Below are positions 49,955-59,225 of a stretch of DNA of 64,000 bases, one piece after another; positions within the stretch are counted from its first letter, which is position 1; each line of letters begins with the position of its first letter. Origin of the DNA: Betaproteobacteria bacterium. GTDB taxonomy: Bacteria; Pseudomonadota; Gammaproteobacteria; Burkholderiales; SG8-39. The notes beneath the pieces were generated by a model, which did no database searches, had not been told where the DNA came from, and worked only from the letters and a program-made list of their open reading frames with translations. Made by a program: the position numbers and the translations under genes. The stretch lies in contig JACRAS010000178.1 in NCBI GenBank assembly GCA_016234705.1, forward strand, positions 1 to 64,000. The letters are read 5' to 3'.

Positions 49955-50614
49955 ATGCCCATGAAACTGATGTCGGTGAATGTCTCGCGGCCGGTTGAGG
50001 TGCAACACGGAGACAGATTGATAAAGACGGGCATTTTCAAGAAACCGGTGACAGGTTCTGTCCGCGCCAAGAGGCACAACTTGGACGGCGACGGGCAGGC
50101 GGATCTTGATAACCACGGGGGTGAACACAAGGCGGTGTACGCCTATTCGCTCGATCACTATGCTTACTGGCGCAGAGTTCTCAACAGAGAAGAAATCGAT
50201 TACGGCCAGTTTGGCGAGAACCTCACCGTCGCCGGCCTCGACGAGTCCGAGTCGTGCATCGGCGACCAGCTTCAGATAGGAAGTGCTTTGTTCACGATAA
50301 CTCAGCCTAGAGTGCCTTGTTTCAAGCTTGGCATTCGACTTGGCGACGAGAGAATGCCAAAGCTATTTTCCGAATCCGCGCGTACCGGTTTCTATCTGAG
50401 AGTACTCCGTGAAGGCTTGATCGAAGTAGGAGATACTGTGAATGTGGTGGAACGCGGGTACGGTAACGTGGCGATAAGGACCCTCTTTGAAGCCTACCTA
50501 AAGGCAGGCGACGGAGATGCCTCGCTAATTTTAGCGCGGGCTCTCCAAGTCCCGGAACTGTCGCCGGAGTGGCGCGCACACATCAACAAGCGACTGGAGC
50601 TTGGGCAAAAATGA
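49955..50614 (+). CDS. MOSC-domain protein (YiiM-like)
   Basis: 219 residues. MOSC features: LDGDGQADLDNHGGEHKAVYAYSLDHYAYWR, GQFGENLTVAGLDE, CIGDQLQIGSALFTITQPRVPCFKLGIRLGD, with the conserved Cys (VPC) that carries sulfur or binds molybdenum cofactor in the family. The C-terminal three-helix 3-alpha part (EAYLKAGDGDASLILARALQVPELSPEWRAHINKRL) is the YiiM arrangement. Possibly involved in detoxifying N-hydroxylated bases; not tied to neighbours. Confidence 0.9.
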   Translation: MPMKLMSVNVSRPVEVQHGDRLIKTGIFKKPVTGSVRAKRHNLDGDGQADLDNHGGEHKAVYAYSLDHYAYWRRVLNREEIDYGQFGENLTVAGLDESESCIGDQLQIGSALFTITQPRVPCFKLGIRLGDERMPKLFSESARTGFYLRVLREGLIEVGDTVNVVERGYGNVAIRTLFEAYLKAGDGDASLILARALQVPELSPEWRAHINKRLELGQK

Positions 50615-50739
50615 GCAAGCCAACCCCGGCGTGCGGCCGGCGCGCGGCGCGAGCTCGGGGGCGGTCTTTTTCTTCGATCTACGCAATGCGTGTCCTTGAA
50701 CGCATCCATGATTTGACCTGATTATGTTACGGCCGAGGA

Positions 50740-50793
50740 CGCAGAGGAAAAGCGATGGCGAAAACAACGGTTCTAAGCTGCGCGTCCTCTGCG
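50740..50793. repeat. CGCAGAGG/CCTCTGCG extragenic palindrome, copy 2
   Basis: CGCAGAGG (50740-50747) and CCTCTGCG (50786-50793), same ends and spacing class as copy 1 at 45661-45718, in the gap between the MOSC gene and the phosphomannomutase stop. Confidence 0.7.
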
Positions 50794-50809
50794 GTGAATC
50801 GATTGGCTT

Positions 50810-52186
50810 TCAGAACGGCAGCTCGGCGCCGGGCTTGGCGGCCTGCAGCACGGCGCGAAATTCCGCCTGGATGCGCGCGATCGCTTCCTCGGTTTCGCCC
50901 TCGAAGCGCAGCACGATCACCGGCGTGGTGTTGGAGGCGCGCGCCAGGCCGAAGCCGTCGGCGTATTCCACGCGCAGGCCATCGAGCTTGATGATTTCGC
51001 GCGCGCCGGGAAAGCGCGCGCTTTGCTGCAGAGCATCGATCAGCCGGTGCGGCTCGCCTTCGGCCAGCTTCCAGTTGAGCTCGGGCGTGTTGATCGAGTC
51101 GGGCAGCGCGTCGAGGATTGCGCCGGGATCGGACGAGCGACTGAGGATTTCCAGCAGCCGCGCGCCCACGTACTGCGCGTCGTCGAAACCGTACCAGCGC
51201 TCGCCGAAGAAAATGTGCCCGCTCATCTCCCCCGCCAGGGGCGAATGGCGCTCCTTCATCTTCGCCTTCACCAGCGAATGCCCGGTCTTCCACATCACCG
51301 GCTTGCCGCCGCGCTCGGCAATCCAGGAGGCGAGCCGGCGCGTGCATTTGACGTCGTAGATGATCTCCGCGCCCGGGTTGCGCTTGAGCACGTCGTCCGC
51401 GAACAGCATCAACTGGCGGTCGGGATAGATGATGTTGCCGCGCTTGGTGACCACGCCGAGGCGGTCGCCGTCGCCGTCGAACGCGAGGCCCAGTTCCGCG
51501 TCCGAATTGCCAAGCGCCGCGACCACGTCCCGCAAGTTCTCCGGCTTGGACGGATCGGGATGGTGGTTGGGAAAAGTGCCGTCGACGTCGCAATACAGCG
51601 GCGTCACCGTGCAACCCAGGCGGCGGAACAGCTCCGGCGCGGTTGCGCCGGCCACGCCGTTGCCGCAATCGATGACGATGTTCATGCGCCGCGAGAGCTT
51701 GGCGTCGGACGCAATGCGCGCGAGATACGCCTCGCGCACGTCGGCAGTCGAGTACTTGCCCGTGCCCTGCGTCAGATCGCCGCCTTCGACGCGAAGCCGC
51801 AGGCGCTGAATGTCTTCGCCCGCCAGCGTGACGCCGCCGAGCACCATTTTCAGGCCGTTGTAGTCGGGCGGGTTGTGGCTGCCCGTCACCATGACCACGC
51901 TGCCGCAGCCCAGGTGATGCGCGGCGAAATAGCCCATGGGCGTGGCGGCCATGCCGATGTCGATGACATCGACGCCGGCGGCGCGCAGCCCCCGCGCCAG
52001 CGCACCACACAGCTCGGGGCCGGACAGTCTGCCGTCGCGGCCGATCGCCACGGCCGTTTGCGCGCGCGCGCGCGCCTCCGAGCCGATCGCCTGGCCGATG
52101 GCGGTGACGATTTCCGGGGTGAGCGTGCGGCCGACGACGCCGCGGATGTCATAGGCTTTGAAAATCTCTGCGGGAACGGAGCTCAT
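50810..52186 (-). CDS. Phosphomannomutase/phosphoglucomutase
   Basis: 458 residues from ATG 52186 (MSSVPAEIFKAYDIRGVVG). Family motifs: AYDIRG, phosphoserine loop VTGSHNPPDYNGLK, metal loop LAFDGDGDRLGVV, sugar-binding GEMSGHIFFGERW and phosphate-binding RASNTTPVIVLRFE. AlgC/ManB type; interconverts 1- and 6-phosphates of mannose or glucose for polysaccharide synthesis. Confidence 0.95.
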   Translation of the reverse strand: MSSVPAEIFKAYDIRGVVGRTLTPEIVTAIGQAIGSEARARAQTAVAIGRDGRLSGPELCGALARGLRAAGVDVIDIGMAATPMGYFAAHHLGCGSVVMVTGSHNPPDYNGLKMVLGGVTLAGEDIQRLRLRVEGGDLTQGTGKYSTADVREAYLARIASDAKLSRRMNIVIDCGNGVAGATAPELFRRLGCTVTPLYCDVDGTFPNHHPDPSKPENLRDVVAALGNSDAELGLAFDGDGDRLGVVTKRGNIIYPDRQLMLFADDVLKRNPGAEIIYDVKCTRRLASWIAERGGKPVMWKTGHSLVKAKMKERHSPLAGEMSGHIFFGERWYGFDDAQYVGARLLEILSRSSDPGAILDALPDSINTPELNWKLAEGEPHRLIDALQQSARFPGAREIIKLDGLRVEYADGFGLARASNTTPVIVLRFEGETEEAIARIQAEFRAVLQAAKPGAELPF

Positions 52187-52313
52187 CGGGGCTTGCAGTC
52201 CTGCCGGACGGAGAGCCCCCATTCTAGCGCAGCGGGCGCGAATGTTCGCTGAAAAAAAGCCAGCGGGCGTTGCGGCAGGCAAGCCGGCGCGCGGTGAGCC
52301 TCGCGCGGGAAGA

Positions 52314-52763
52314 TCAATGCAGTACTTTGGGCGCTTCCACCGGAACGTCGCGGCGGACAGCGGGCGCGGGCGCAGGCGAACCATGGTGCACGACCATGCG
52401 CCAGCCGCTGCCGGAGCGCAGATATACGTTGGTTGTGACCACGATGCTGCGACCGCCCGCGGCCTCGCCCTGCGCGCCCCGTACCAGGATGTTTTCGTGC
52501 AGGCTATGCACCGAGACCATCATGCCGGAGACGATGACCTGATCGCTCAAATGCACGTGCAGGCGCTGCCCGGATTTGAAAATCTGCGCCCAGTTTTCGC
52601 GCACCTGCTCATAGCCGGTGAGGCGCGGGCCGCCGGGATGGACACAGCTCACCTCGTCGTCCTCGGACCAGACTTCCATCATCGCGTCGAGATCGGCGCG
52701 CTCGAGCGCCTCGTAGAACGCGGCTTCCGCGTCCTGCGGCGTGAGAAAGGTCGTCTTCTTCAA
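52314..52763 (-). CDS. SnoaL/NTF2-like protein
   Basis: 149 residues. Cone-shaped NTF2 fold: EAAFYEALERADLDAMMEVWSEDDEVSCVHPGGPRLTGYEQVRENW, then strands DQVIVSGMMVSVHSLHENILV and SIVVTTNVYLRSGSGWRMVVHHGSPAP. The W-x-x-D-x-V-x-x-V-H-P-G-G motif is that of the small DUF4440-like group. Function unknown; probably an enzyme or binding protein. Alone on its strand next to the mutase. Confidence 0.85.
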   Translation of the reverse strand: MKKTTFLTPQDAEAAFYEALERADLDAMMEVWSEDDEVSCVHPGGPRLTGYEQVRENWAQIFKSGQRLHVHLSDQVIVSGMMVSVHSLHENILVRGAQGEAAGGRSIVVTTNVYLRSGSGWRMVVHHGSPAPAPAVRRDVPVEAPKVLH

Positions 52764-52922
52764 AGGGCGGCTCCTGAATGGCGTTGATACCAGGATCTGT
52801 TAACAGTCAGGCAACCCAAAACAAGGCGCAAAAGAAGTTAAGCAAGGACCTGAATTTTCGCGCCGGCGTTTCATAGCGGGTGGAGATGCGCCTAGGTTGC
52901 TCCGGTCAAGCCAAGCAGGTTC

Positions 52923-53366
52923 TCACTTCGTGGCGTCGGTGATGATGCCCTGAAGCAGATCGGCAACCGGCTTCAACGCCGCGGTCCGGGGATACTTCCG
53001 CTGGGCCAGATAGACCACGCCGGGCTTTCCGGGCAACGTATAGACGGCGATGGTGTAAGGGCAGTAGACCAGGTGCTGCGGATCGGCTTCCATCATCGCG
53101 CGCGAAACAATCGCGCTGCAGAATTCGATCACCTCCGCCTGGTCGTAGACGCGTTTCGTCTTCCCCAAGTCGCGGCCGGTGCGCTCGAGCATGTCGCCGA
53201 CGTGGGCGACGAAGTTGACCACCAGCCCGCGCCGCTCGATCGCCGCAACCAGGTCCTCCTTGACGTCGGCGAATTTCCCCTTCGCCGCGACGATGCTCGC
53301 CCCGTCGTCCGCGGCGGCGGACAGCGCAATCAACAGTCCCAGCAGGACAGCGATCAGACGCACCAT
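52923..53366 (-). CDS. Exported DUF302-family protein
   Basis: 147 residues from ATG 53366; a start two codons up (53372) is possible. Signal peptide (LIAVLLGLLIALSAAA). DUF302 pattern: VKEDLVAAIERRGLVVNFVAHVGDML, VIEFCSAIVSRAMMEADPQHLVYCPYTIAVYTLPGKPGVVYLAQRKY. The two Cys (EFC, VYC) are conserved. DUF302 proteins often accompany sulfur-oxidation genes; this one lies two genes from soxY, on the opposite strand. Confidence 0.85.
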   Translation of the reverse strand: MVRLIAVLLGLLIALSAAADDGASIVAAKGKFADVKEDLVAAIERRGLVVNFVAHVGDMLERTGRDLGKTKRVYDQAEVIEFCSAIVSRAMMEADPQHLVYCPYTIAVYTLPGKPGVVYLAQRKYPRTAALKPVADLLQGIITDATK

Positions 53367-53471
53367 GATCATCTCCCGAATCGTGGAAAAGTAGAAATGT
53401 TAGGCTTGTCCCGCGCGCGCGGCAAGCGCGTTGCCATCGGGACAACTTTTGTCGAGCGCGCGGCGGCCGGG

Positions 53472-54023
53472 CTATTTCGCCTTCGGTTTGAGCTCGGGTT
53501 GGAAATAATAGCGGGCACCGGGTGTCTTGTAGTCCATGATCATGCTGTGGCTGTAGCCTTCCTTCGTGAGCCGGTCCAGCTCGAGATAGCCCGCGGGAAC
53601 CACTTTGCCGAAACCGTGCATATCGGATAGCGCATAACCAGCGCCTCTGAGGGACGTACCGCAATAGGCGACCTCCACCGGTATCTTTGCATTCGATCCA
53701 TGGAGTTCATTGATCTCGTCCATCTGCGCCTGGAACGCTTCATAGTTTTCCTTGGCGAATACGCCGATTCCGCCGCCGATGACCACCACCTCGATTTTCG
53801 AACCGGGCGGCTGCAGCCTCTGCGCCGCCTTCAATACATCTATCAGTTGCTGCAGATTCGCCTTGGCTTTTTCCGGGGTTGAAGACCACTCGTATGCGAG
53901 TTTGGCCGGTTCGTATTTCACCTTCATGGGTTCGGAAGAGCCGTAAGGCGCAAAATCCCCGGCCGCGAGGGCAAGGCCGGGAACCAGAATCAGAGCAAGT
54001 GCCGCTGTCAAAGTACGCTGCAT
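53472..54023 (-). CDS. Exported DsrE-like protein
   Basis: 183 residues from ATG 54023 (MQRTLTAALALILVPGLALA). The mature part has a DsrE/F-like Rossmann region: LQQLIDVLKAAQRLQPPGSKIEVVVIGGGIGVFAKENYEAFQAQMDEIN, a Cys in VEVAYCGTSLRGAG (candidate sulfur-carrying residue), and SHSMIMDY. Such proteins are thought to bind sulfane sulfur. It forms a minus-strand group with the next DsrE-like gene and DUF302, divergent from the Sox operon. Confidence 0.8.
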   Translation of the reverse strand: MQRTLTAALALILVPGLALAAGDFAPYGSSEPMKVKYEPAKLAYEWSSTPEKAKANLQQLIDVLKAAQRLQPPGSKIEVVVIGGGIGVFAKENYEAFQAQMDEINELHGSNAKIPVEVAYCGTSLRGAGYALSDMHGFGKVVPAGYLELDRLTKEGYSHSMIMDYKTPGARYYFQPELKPKAK

Positions 54024-54197
54024 ATTGTTTCCTTTCGGACTACGTGTTTTCGGGAACAGGCGGGCGGCGAGCAGCACGGGAAATGCATAAAATGAAAAAC
54101 GCATCGATATCTCCTACTGTGGCGTTCGGACCCGGCGTTCATGACGGGCTCTGGAACGGGCCGGGCGGGACCGCAGCCACCCGGCGCGGGTGCGAGC

Positions 54198-54710
54198 CTA
54201 CGGCTTCAGATACGCGTAGCCGGCCTTCTGCCTTTGTATCACTTCGATCACGCCGCCCGGGACATAACCGATGCTGCCGAGCATATCGTCCTTGGTCAGT
54301 TTCTGGCCGCGCATGGTCTCCTCGCACGCAACGACCTTGATCCCGTTGGCGACCGCATCGTTGACCCGGTTGCCCACCGCGGACTCCATTTTTAGCATGC
54401 CGATACCGAAGCCATTGACGACGAGCTCGATATCCACATTGTCCTTGCCGAGGACCTTCTGCAGCTGATTCATATTGTTCAGGGACTGGTTCCAGAACTT
54501 CGGATCGTCGGTGGTGACGTGAAAAACCACCTTGTACTTCTCGCTCGCCTGCTTGCTCGTCTTGGCGGCCCCCGCCTTCGGCTGCGCGTCATCGGCGGCG
54601 CGGCTGGACGCGGGAAAGACCAGGGCGAGGCAAACGGCAAGCACGGCGGAGGGCACCGCTGCGTTGCGGCGGATGGCATACGCATGATGCGCGTGGATGT
54701 TCGACTGCAT
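54198..54710 (-). CDS. Exported DsrE-like protein, second copy
   Basis: 170 residues. A signal-like hydrophobic stretch (VPSAVLAVCLALVFPASSRA) follows a His-rich N-terminus; then KVVFHVTTDDPKFWNQSLNNMNQLQKVLGKDNVDIELVVNGFGIGMLKM and IKVVACEETMRGQKL with the conserved Cys of DsrE-fold proteins. It lies immediately left of the sox operon's divergent promoter region. Its neighbour (53472) has the same fold class but little sequence in common. Confidence 0.85.
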   Translation of the reverse strand: MQSNIHAHHAYAIRRNAAVPSAVLAVCLALVFPASSRAADDAQPKAGAAKTSKQASEKYKVVFHVTTDDPKFWNQSLNNMNQLQKVLGKDNVDIELVVNGFGIGMLKMESAVGNRVNDAVANGIKVVACEETMRGQKLTKDDMLGSIGYVPGGVIEVIQRQKAGYAYLKP

Positions 54711-55085
54711 GCTGGTCTCCTTCTGCGAGATGGAAAATCCGCGTCTTTAAGCGCAGTATTTTCGAAAACCTATCGGCTGTTGCGGGCAAGATAGTACCTG
54801 CTGCCGAAAAGCTTGTCATGAAAGATTTTTATCGACACCTCGACTAGACTTCGCGGAAAAGCGCCTAATACTGAGCAAAGTCAGGCGGGCGGGAGCGCTC
54901 GGCCGGCGCCCAAAGTTGCAGCGGTCCCCCAAGACCAAGACCGATCGAACTTCCAATGTGGCCAAAATTCAGCTAATGTAGACATAGAAAGACTCTAGGC
55001 GAAATTTAGCCCGATAGTAAGTTAGTATGGCGGCCACGAGCTCCAACAGGCTTGCGGACAAGACAAGTATAAGAAGGAGGAGGAC
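54711..55085. promoter_or_regulatory. Divergent promoter region between DsrE-like genes and soxY
   Basis: 375 bases with no supported gene. The left part is the leader of the DsrE-like gene. The right part is AT-richer (CGATAGTAAGTTAGTATGG near 55010) and probably contains the sox promoter. AAGAAGGAGGAGGAC just before 55086 is a strong ribosome site. No clear operator was recognised. Confidence 0.4.
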
Positions 55086-55556
55086 ATGGATCAAACGCGC
55101 AGAAACGCACTCAAGGCGGGCGGTGGCGCGAGCCTGTACGCCCTGCTGGCCGCGGCGGGGATGCTGCAGCCGGACGCGGCGCTTGCTGCCGACTGGAACC
55201 AGAAGGCGTTCGAGGCAAAGAACCTCAAGGACGCGTTCGATGCGCTCGGCGCCGGCAGCCGCGTCGATTCAATCGGCATCTTTATGACGGCGCCCGAAAT
55301 TGCCGAGAACGGCGCCGTGGTGCCGATCGGCGCGATGAGCAAACTCCCGGGCACGGAATCGATTGCCATCTTGATCGCCAAGAATCCGACCGCGCTCGCC
55401 GCAAGCTTCGACATCCCCTTGGGGACCGAGCCCGCGGTGAGCACGCGGGTGAAAATGGCGGAGACGTCCGATGTCTATGTGCTGGTGAAGGCGCAGGGCA
55501 AGTATTACATGACGAAAAAAGAAATCAAGGTCACCATCGGCGGATGCGGCGGCTAG
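55086..55556 (+). CDS. soxY: Sulfur-carrier subunit SoxY
   Basis: 156 residues. Tat signal RRNALKAGGG followed by hydrophobic LYALLAAAGML. The C-terminal carrier motif GGCGG (152-156) holds the Cys to which thiosulfate sulfur is attached. With SoxZ it forms the periplasmic carrier on which all Sox enzymes act. First gene of the operon. Confidence 0.97.
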   Translation: MDQTRRNALKAGGGASLYALLAAAGMLQPDAALAADWNQKAFEAKNLKDAFDALGAGSRVDSIGIFMTAPEIAENGAVVPIGAMSKLPGTESIAILIAKNPTALAASFDIPLGTEPAVSTRVKMAETSDVYVLVKAQGKYYMTKKEIKVTIGGCGG

Positions 55557-55595
55557 GCGCGCCACCGATCGGTCACTGTATCGAGGAGAAGGAAC

Positions 55596-55907
55596 ATGGC
55601 AGATCCGATGCGCATTCGCGCCGTCGCCAAGGACGGCGGAGTAAACGTCAAGATATTGATGGCCCACGAGATGGAAACCGGCCAGCGCAAGGATGGCGCC
55701 GGCAAGCCCATACCCGCCCACTTCATTCAGCACGTCAGCGCGACCTGGCAGGGCAAGGTGGTGCTGTCGGCGAATTGGGGCACCGCGATAGCGAAAAATC
55801 CGTTTCTCGAGTTCAGCTTCAAGGGCGGGCAGAAAGGCGAGAAGATCCAGGTGACCTGGACCGACAACAAGGGCGACAAACGCACCGACGAGGCTACCAT
55901 CAACTAA
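55596..55907 (+). CDS. soxZ: Sulfur-carrier scaffold SoxZ
   Basis: 103 residues: MRIRAVAKDGGVNVKILMAHEMETGQRKD is the family's usual start, with HFIQHVSATWQGKVVLSANWGTAIAKNPFLEFSFKG and KIQVTWTDNKGD. It has no signal peptide and is exported bound to Tat-dependent SoxY. 39 bases after soxY. Confidence 0.97.
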   Translation: MADPMRIRAVAKDGGVNVKILMAHEMETGQRKDGAGKPIPAHFIQHVSATWQGKVVLSANWGTAIAKNPFLEFSFKGGQKGEKIQVTWTDNKGDKRTDEATIN

Positions 55908-55992
55908 TTGGAGGACAACCCGCCGCAAGAGCGGGGGCGGCAAGCGCGGGGCCAGGAGCCCGCGCGGTGGGTCAGATCCGGAGGAAAATTTC

Positions 55993-56868
55993 ATGTCATG
56001 CATCAAACTGAGGGCAGTTGTTGCGCTGTCTGGGCTGGCGTTGGTTTGCGCTGCGCACGCGCAACAGAAGGAAACCGCCGCGCCCAAGAAAGCGGCCGCG
56101 CCGGCGAAGAAGGCCGCGAGCGCGCCCAAGGACGCGGTCACGGCCGAATTCGAGAAGTTCCGCGAGGTGATGGAGGACGCGAGCCCGGCCGAGCTGTTCG
56201 AAGCCAAGGGCGAGGAGTTGTGGAAGACCAAGCGCGGGCCGAAGAACGCCTCGCTCGAGCAATGCGACCTGGGCCTCGGCCCGGGCGTGCTCAAGGGCGC
56301 CTATGTCCGGATGCCGCGTTATTTCGCCGACGCCGATCAGGTGATGGATGTCGAACGGCGCATCGTCTATTGCATGGTGACGCTGCAAGGATTCAAGGAG
56401 GCGGATATCGCCAAGAAGTCCTTCAGCAAGGGTCCGTACACGCCCGATCCGGTGTCGCTCGTCACCTACGTCGCCGGGCAGTCGCGCGGCATGAAGATCG
56501 CCATCCCGCAGAAGCACGCGAAGGAGCGCGAGGCCTACAAGGTCGGGCGCGAGATCTTCAACTTCCGCGCCGGAGCCTGGGATTTCTCCTGCGCCAGTTG
56601 CCACGGCGAGGACGGCAAGCGTATCCGCACGCAGGAACTGCCCAATCTCACCTCGAAGAAGGATGCGATTCGCGCGTTCCAGGGCTGGCCCGGTTATCGC
56701 ATGACCGGCGGCCTGATGCACACGCTGCAATGGCGCATGAACGACTGCTTCCGCCAGCAGCGCTTTCCCGAGCCGGGATACGCTTCAGAGACCATCGCGG
56801 ACCTTCTGACCTACATGGGCGTGAATGCCAACGGGCAGGTGTACAAGGGCCCGGGAATCAAGCGCTAG
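55993..56868 (+). CDS. soxA: Cytochrome SoxA (one haem)
   Basis: 291 residues from ATG 55993 with a Sec signal (LALVCAAHAQ) and a long Lys/Ala-rich linker. One CASCH haem motif (200-204) and the essential Cys252 in MNDCFRQQRFPEP, which becomes the persulfide ligand. The N-terminal haem site of two-haem SoxA is absent; Cys91 and Cys127 remain and may form a disulfide, as in one-haem homologues. With SoxX it couples thiosulfate to SoxY. An 85-base gap follows soxZ. Confidence 0.96.
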   Translation: MSCIKLRAVVALSGLALVCAAHAQQKETAAPKKAAAPAKKAASAPKDAVTAEFEKFREVMEDASPAELFEAKGEELWKTKRGPKNASLEQCDLGLGPGVLKGAYVRMPRYFADADQVMDVERRIVYCMVTLQGFKEADIAKKSFSKGPYTPDPVSLVTYVAGQSRGMKIAIPQKHAKEREAYKVGREIFNFRAGAWDFSCASCHGEDGKRIRTQELPNLTSKKDAIRAFQGWPGYRMTGGLMHTLQWRMNDCFRQQRFPEPGYASETIADLLTYMGVNANGQVYKGPGIKR

Positions 56869-56882
56869 CGGGAGACAAGACC

Positions 56883-57491
56883 ATGAAAACATTCCAGGCA
56901 TCGATATTCGGCGCGGCGGCACTCGCCGTCGCACTAACGGCGCAGGCGGGGGACGAGCGCGCCAAGGCCGTCGCCGTGATGAAGCGCGATTTTCACGCCA
57001 GGGGCATCGCCCCTATGGACAGGTTGAACGAGGACGGCGTGCAGGCGCTGTGCAACCGCAGCCGTAACGACCCGCCCAAAGCCGTCGGCGAGCGCCTGCA
57101 GCAGGACCAGCTCGAGGCCATCAAGTACCCGGCGGACGGCAAGTTCCTTGGTGACTGGAAAGCGGGCGAGCGCATCGCGCAGAACGGGCGCGGCATGACC
57201 TGGAGCGACGGCGGCGCCGCAGCCAACGGCGGCAGTTGCTACAACTGCCACCAGATCGGGCCGAACGAGACTTCCTTCGGCACCATCGGCAACAGCCTGC
57301 GCCAGTTCGGCAAGACCCGCGGCAACAGCGCGGAGATGCAGAAGTACGTGTACGGCAAGATCTACAACGCCAAGGCATTCAATCTGTGTTCGGCCATGCC
57401 CCGCTTCGGCCATTCGGGCACGCTTGGCGAAAAGCAAATCAAGGACCTCGTCGCGCTGCTGCTCGACCCGAACTCTCCGGTCAACAAATAA
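56883..57491 (+). CDS. soxX: Cytochrome SoxX
   Basis: 202 residues from ATG 56883. Signal peptide ends at LTAQA. One haem motif CYNCH (119-123), distal Met in SAMPRFGHSG, and the long N-terminal extension (VMKRDFHARGIAPMDRLNEDGVQALCNRS) found in betaproteobacterial SoxX. It pairs with SoxA and receives electrons. Confidence 0.96.
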   Translation: MKTFQASIFGAAALAVALTAQAGDERAKAVAVMKRDFHARGIAPMDRLNEDGVQALCNRSRNDPPKAVGERLQQDQLEAIKYPADGKFLGDWKAGERIAQNGRGMTWSDGGAAANGGSCYNCHQIGPNETSFGTIGNSLRQFGKTRGNSAEMQKYVYGKIYNAKAFNLCSAMPRFGHSGTLGEKQIKDLVALLLDPNSPVNK

Positions 57492-57503
57492 GATCGCCAG
57501 AGC

Positions 57504-59225
57504 GTGAATCGACGTGAGTTCCTGCATGTCATGGGGATGGCCGCCGCCTGCGGCCTGCCCCTGGCGCAGTTGTCCGGGCGCGCCCACGCGCAGGGCGCGG
57601 CGCGCATCTACGAGCTGCCACGCTTCGGCAACATCCATTTCCTGCATTTCACCGACTGCCACGCGCAGCTCCTGCCGATTTTGTTCCGCGAGCCGAACGT
57701 GAATCTGGGCGTCGCGGACATGGCCGGCCGTCCGCCCCACCTGGTCGGCGCGGCGCTGCTGCGGCATTTCGGCATCCGCCCCGGCACCGCCGAGGCCTAC
57801 GCGTTCACTTACCTCGACTTCGAACGGGCGGCAAAGATTTACGGCAAAGTGGGTGGCTTCGCCCACCTTGCCACCCTGGTGAATCAGTTGAAGGCGAGCC
57901 GGCCCGGCGCGCTGCTGCTCGACGGCGGCGACACCTGGCAGGGTTCGGCCACGGCGCTCTGGACCAAGGGCCAGGACATGGTGGATGCGGCCAAGCTGCT
58001 CGGCGTGGACATCATGACCGGGCACTGGGACTTCACCCTCGGCGCCGAGCGCGTGCAGCACATCGTCGACAACGATTTCAAGGGCAGGATCGACTTCCTC
58101 GCGCAGAACGTCAAAACCGCCGACTTCGGTGATCCGGTGTTCCCGCCGTACGTGATCAAGCCGATGAACGGCGTACCGGTAGCCATCGTCGGCCAGGCGT
58201 TCCCGTACATGCCGATCGCCAATCCGCGCTACTTCGTGCCGGACTGGAACTTCGGCATCCGGGAAGAGACCATGCAGCGCGCAGTGGACGAAGCGCGCGG
58301 CAAAGGCGCCCAGGCGGTGATCCTGCTCTCGCACAACGGCATGGACGTGGACCTCAAACTCGCTACACGCGTGCGCGGCATCGATGCGATCCTCGGCGGC
58401 CACACCCACGACGGCATGCCGGCCCCGGTGATCGTGAATAACGCCGGCGGCAAGACGCTGGTGACCAATGCCGGATCGAACGGCAAGTTCCTCGGCGTGC
58501 TCGACCTCGAGGTAAAGGACGGCAAGGTCGCCGATTTTCGCTACCGGCTGCTGCCGGTGTTCGCCAACCTGCTTCCCGCCGACCGGGAGATGGAGGCGCT
58601 GATCCGCAAAGCGCGCGCGCCCTTCGAAGCGAAGCTCGCCGAACAGCTCGCGCTGACCGAGGGCCTGCTCTACCGCCGCGGCAATTTCAACGGCACCTTC
58701 GACCAGTTGATTCTCGAAGCTCTGATGGCGGAGAAAGACGCGCCGATCGCTTTTTCCCCCGGATTCCGCTGGGGCACGAGCCTGCTCCCTGGCCAATCTA
58801 TCCTGATGGAACACCTGATGGACCAGACGGCGATCAGCTACCCCTACACCACCGTGACCGAGATGACCGGGGAGACGATCAAGATCATCCTCGAGGACGT
58901 GTGCGACAACCTGTTCAATCCCGATCCGTATTACCAGCAGGGCGGCGACATGGTGCGCGTCGGCGGGCTCAACTATAGCTGCGACCCGAACGCGAAAATG
59001 GGCGCTCGCATCAGCGACCTGTCCCTCAAGGGGAAACCGATCGAGGCGGCTAAGCAATACAAGGTCGCGGGCTGGGCGCCGGTGGCCGAAGCGGCGAGGA
59101 CGGCGGGCGGCGAGCCGATCTGGGACCTGATGGCGCGCTACCTGCGCGGGCGCAAGCTGATCAAGCCCTTGCGACTCGAACTTCCGCGCCTGAAGGGCAT
59201 GGAGGCCAATGCCGGCATCGTCTGA
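57504..59225 (+). CDS. soxB: Sulfate thiohydrolase SoxB
   Basis: 573 residues from GTG 57504. Tat signal RREFLHVMGMAAACG. Dimanganese metallophosphatase/5'-nucleotidase fold: HFLHFTDCHAQLLP, LLLDGGDTWQGSATALW, MTGHWDFTLG, ILLSHNGMDVDL and GGHTHDG. It removes the terminal sulfonate of SoxY-bound thiosulfate. Length is normal. Its end overlaps the next gene by 17 bases. Confidence 0.97.
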   Translation: MNRREFLHVMGMAAACGLPLAQLSGRAHAQGAARIYELPRFGNIHFLHFTDCHAQLLPILFREPNVNLGVADMAGRPPHLVGAALLRHFGIRPGTAEAYAFTYLDFERAAKIYGKVGGFAHLATLVNQLKASRPGALLLDGGDTWQGSATALWTKGQDMVDAAKLLGVDIMTGHWDFTLGAERVQHIVDNDFKGRIDFLAQNVKTADFGDPVFPPYVIKPMNGVPVAIVGQAFPYMPIANPRYFVPDWNFGIREETMQRAVDEARGKGAQAVILLSHNGMDVDLKLATRVRGIDAILGGHTHDGMPAPVIVNNAGGKTLVTNAGSNGKFLGVLDLEVKDGKVADFRYRLLPVFANLLPADREMEALIRKARAPFEAKLAEQLALTEGLLYRRGNFNGTFDQLILEALMAEKDAPIAFSPGFRWGTSLLPGQSILMEHLMDQTAISYPYTTVTEMTGETIKIILEDVCDNLFNPDPYYQQGGDMVRVGGLNYSCDPNAKMGARISDLSLKGKPIEAAKQYKVAGWAPVAEAARTAGGEPIWDLMARYLRGRKLIKPLRLELPRLKGMEANAGIV

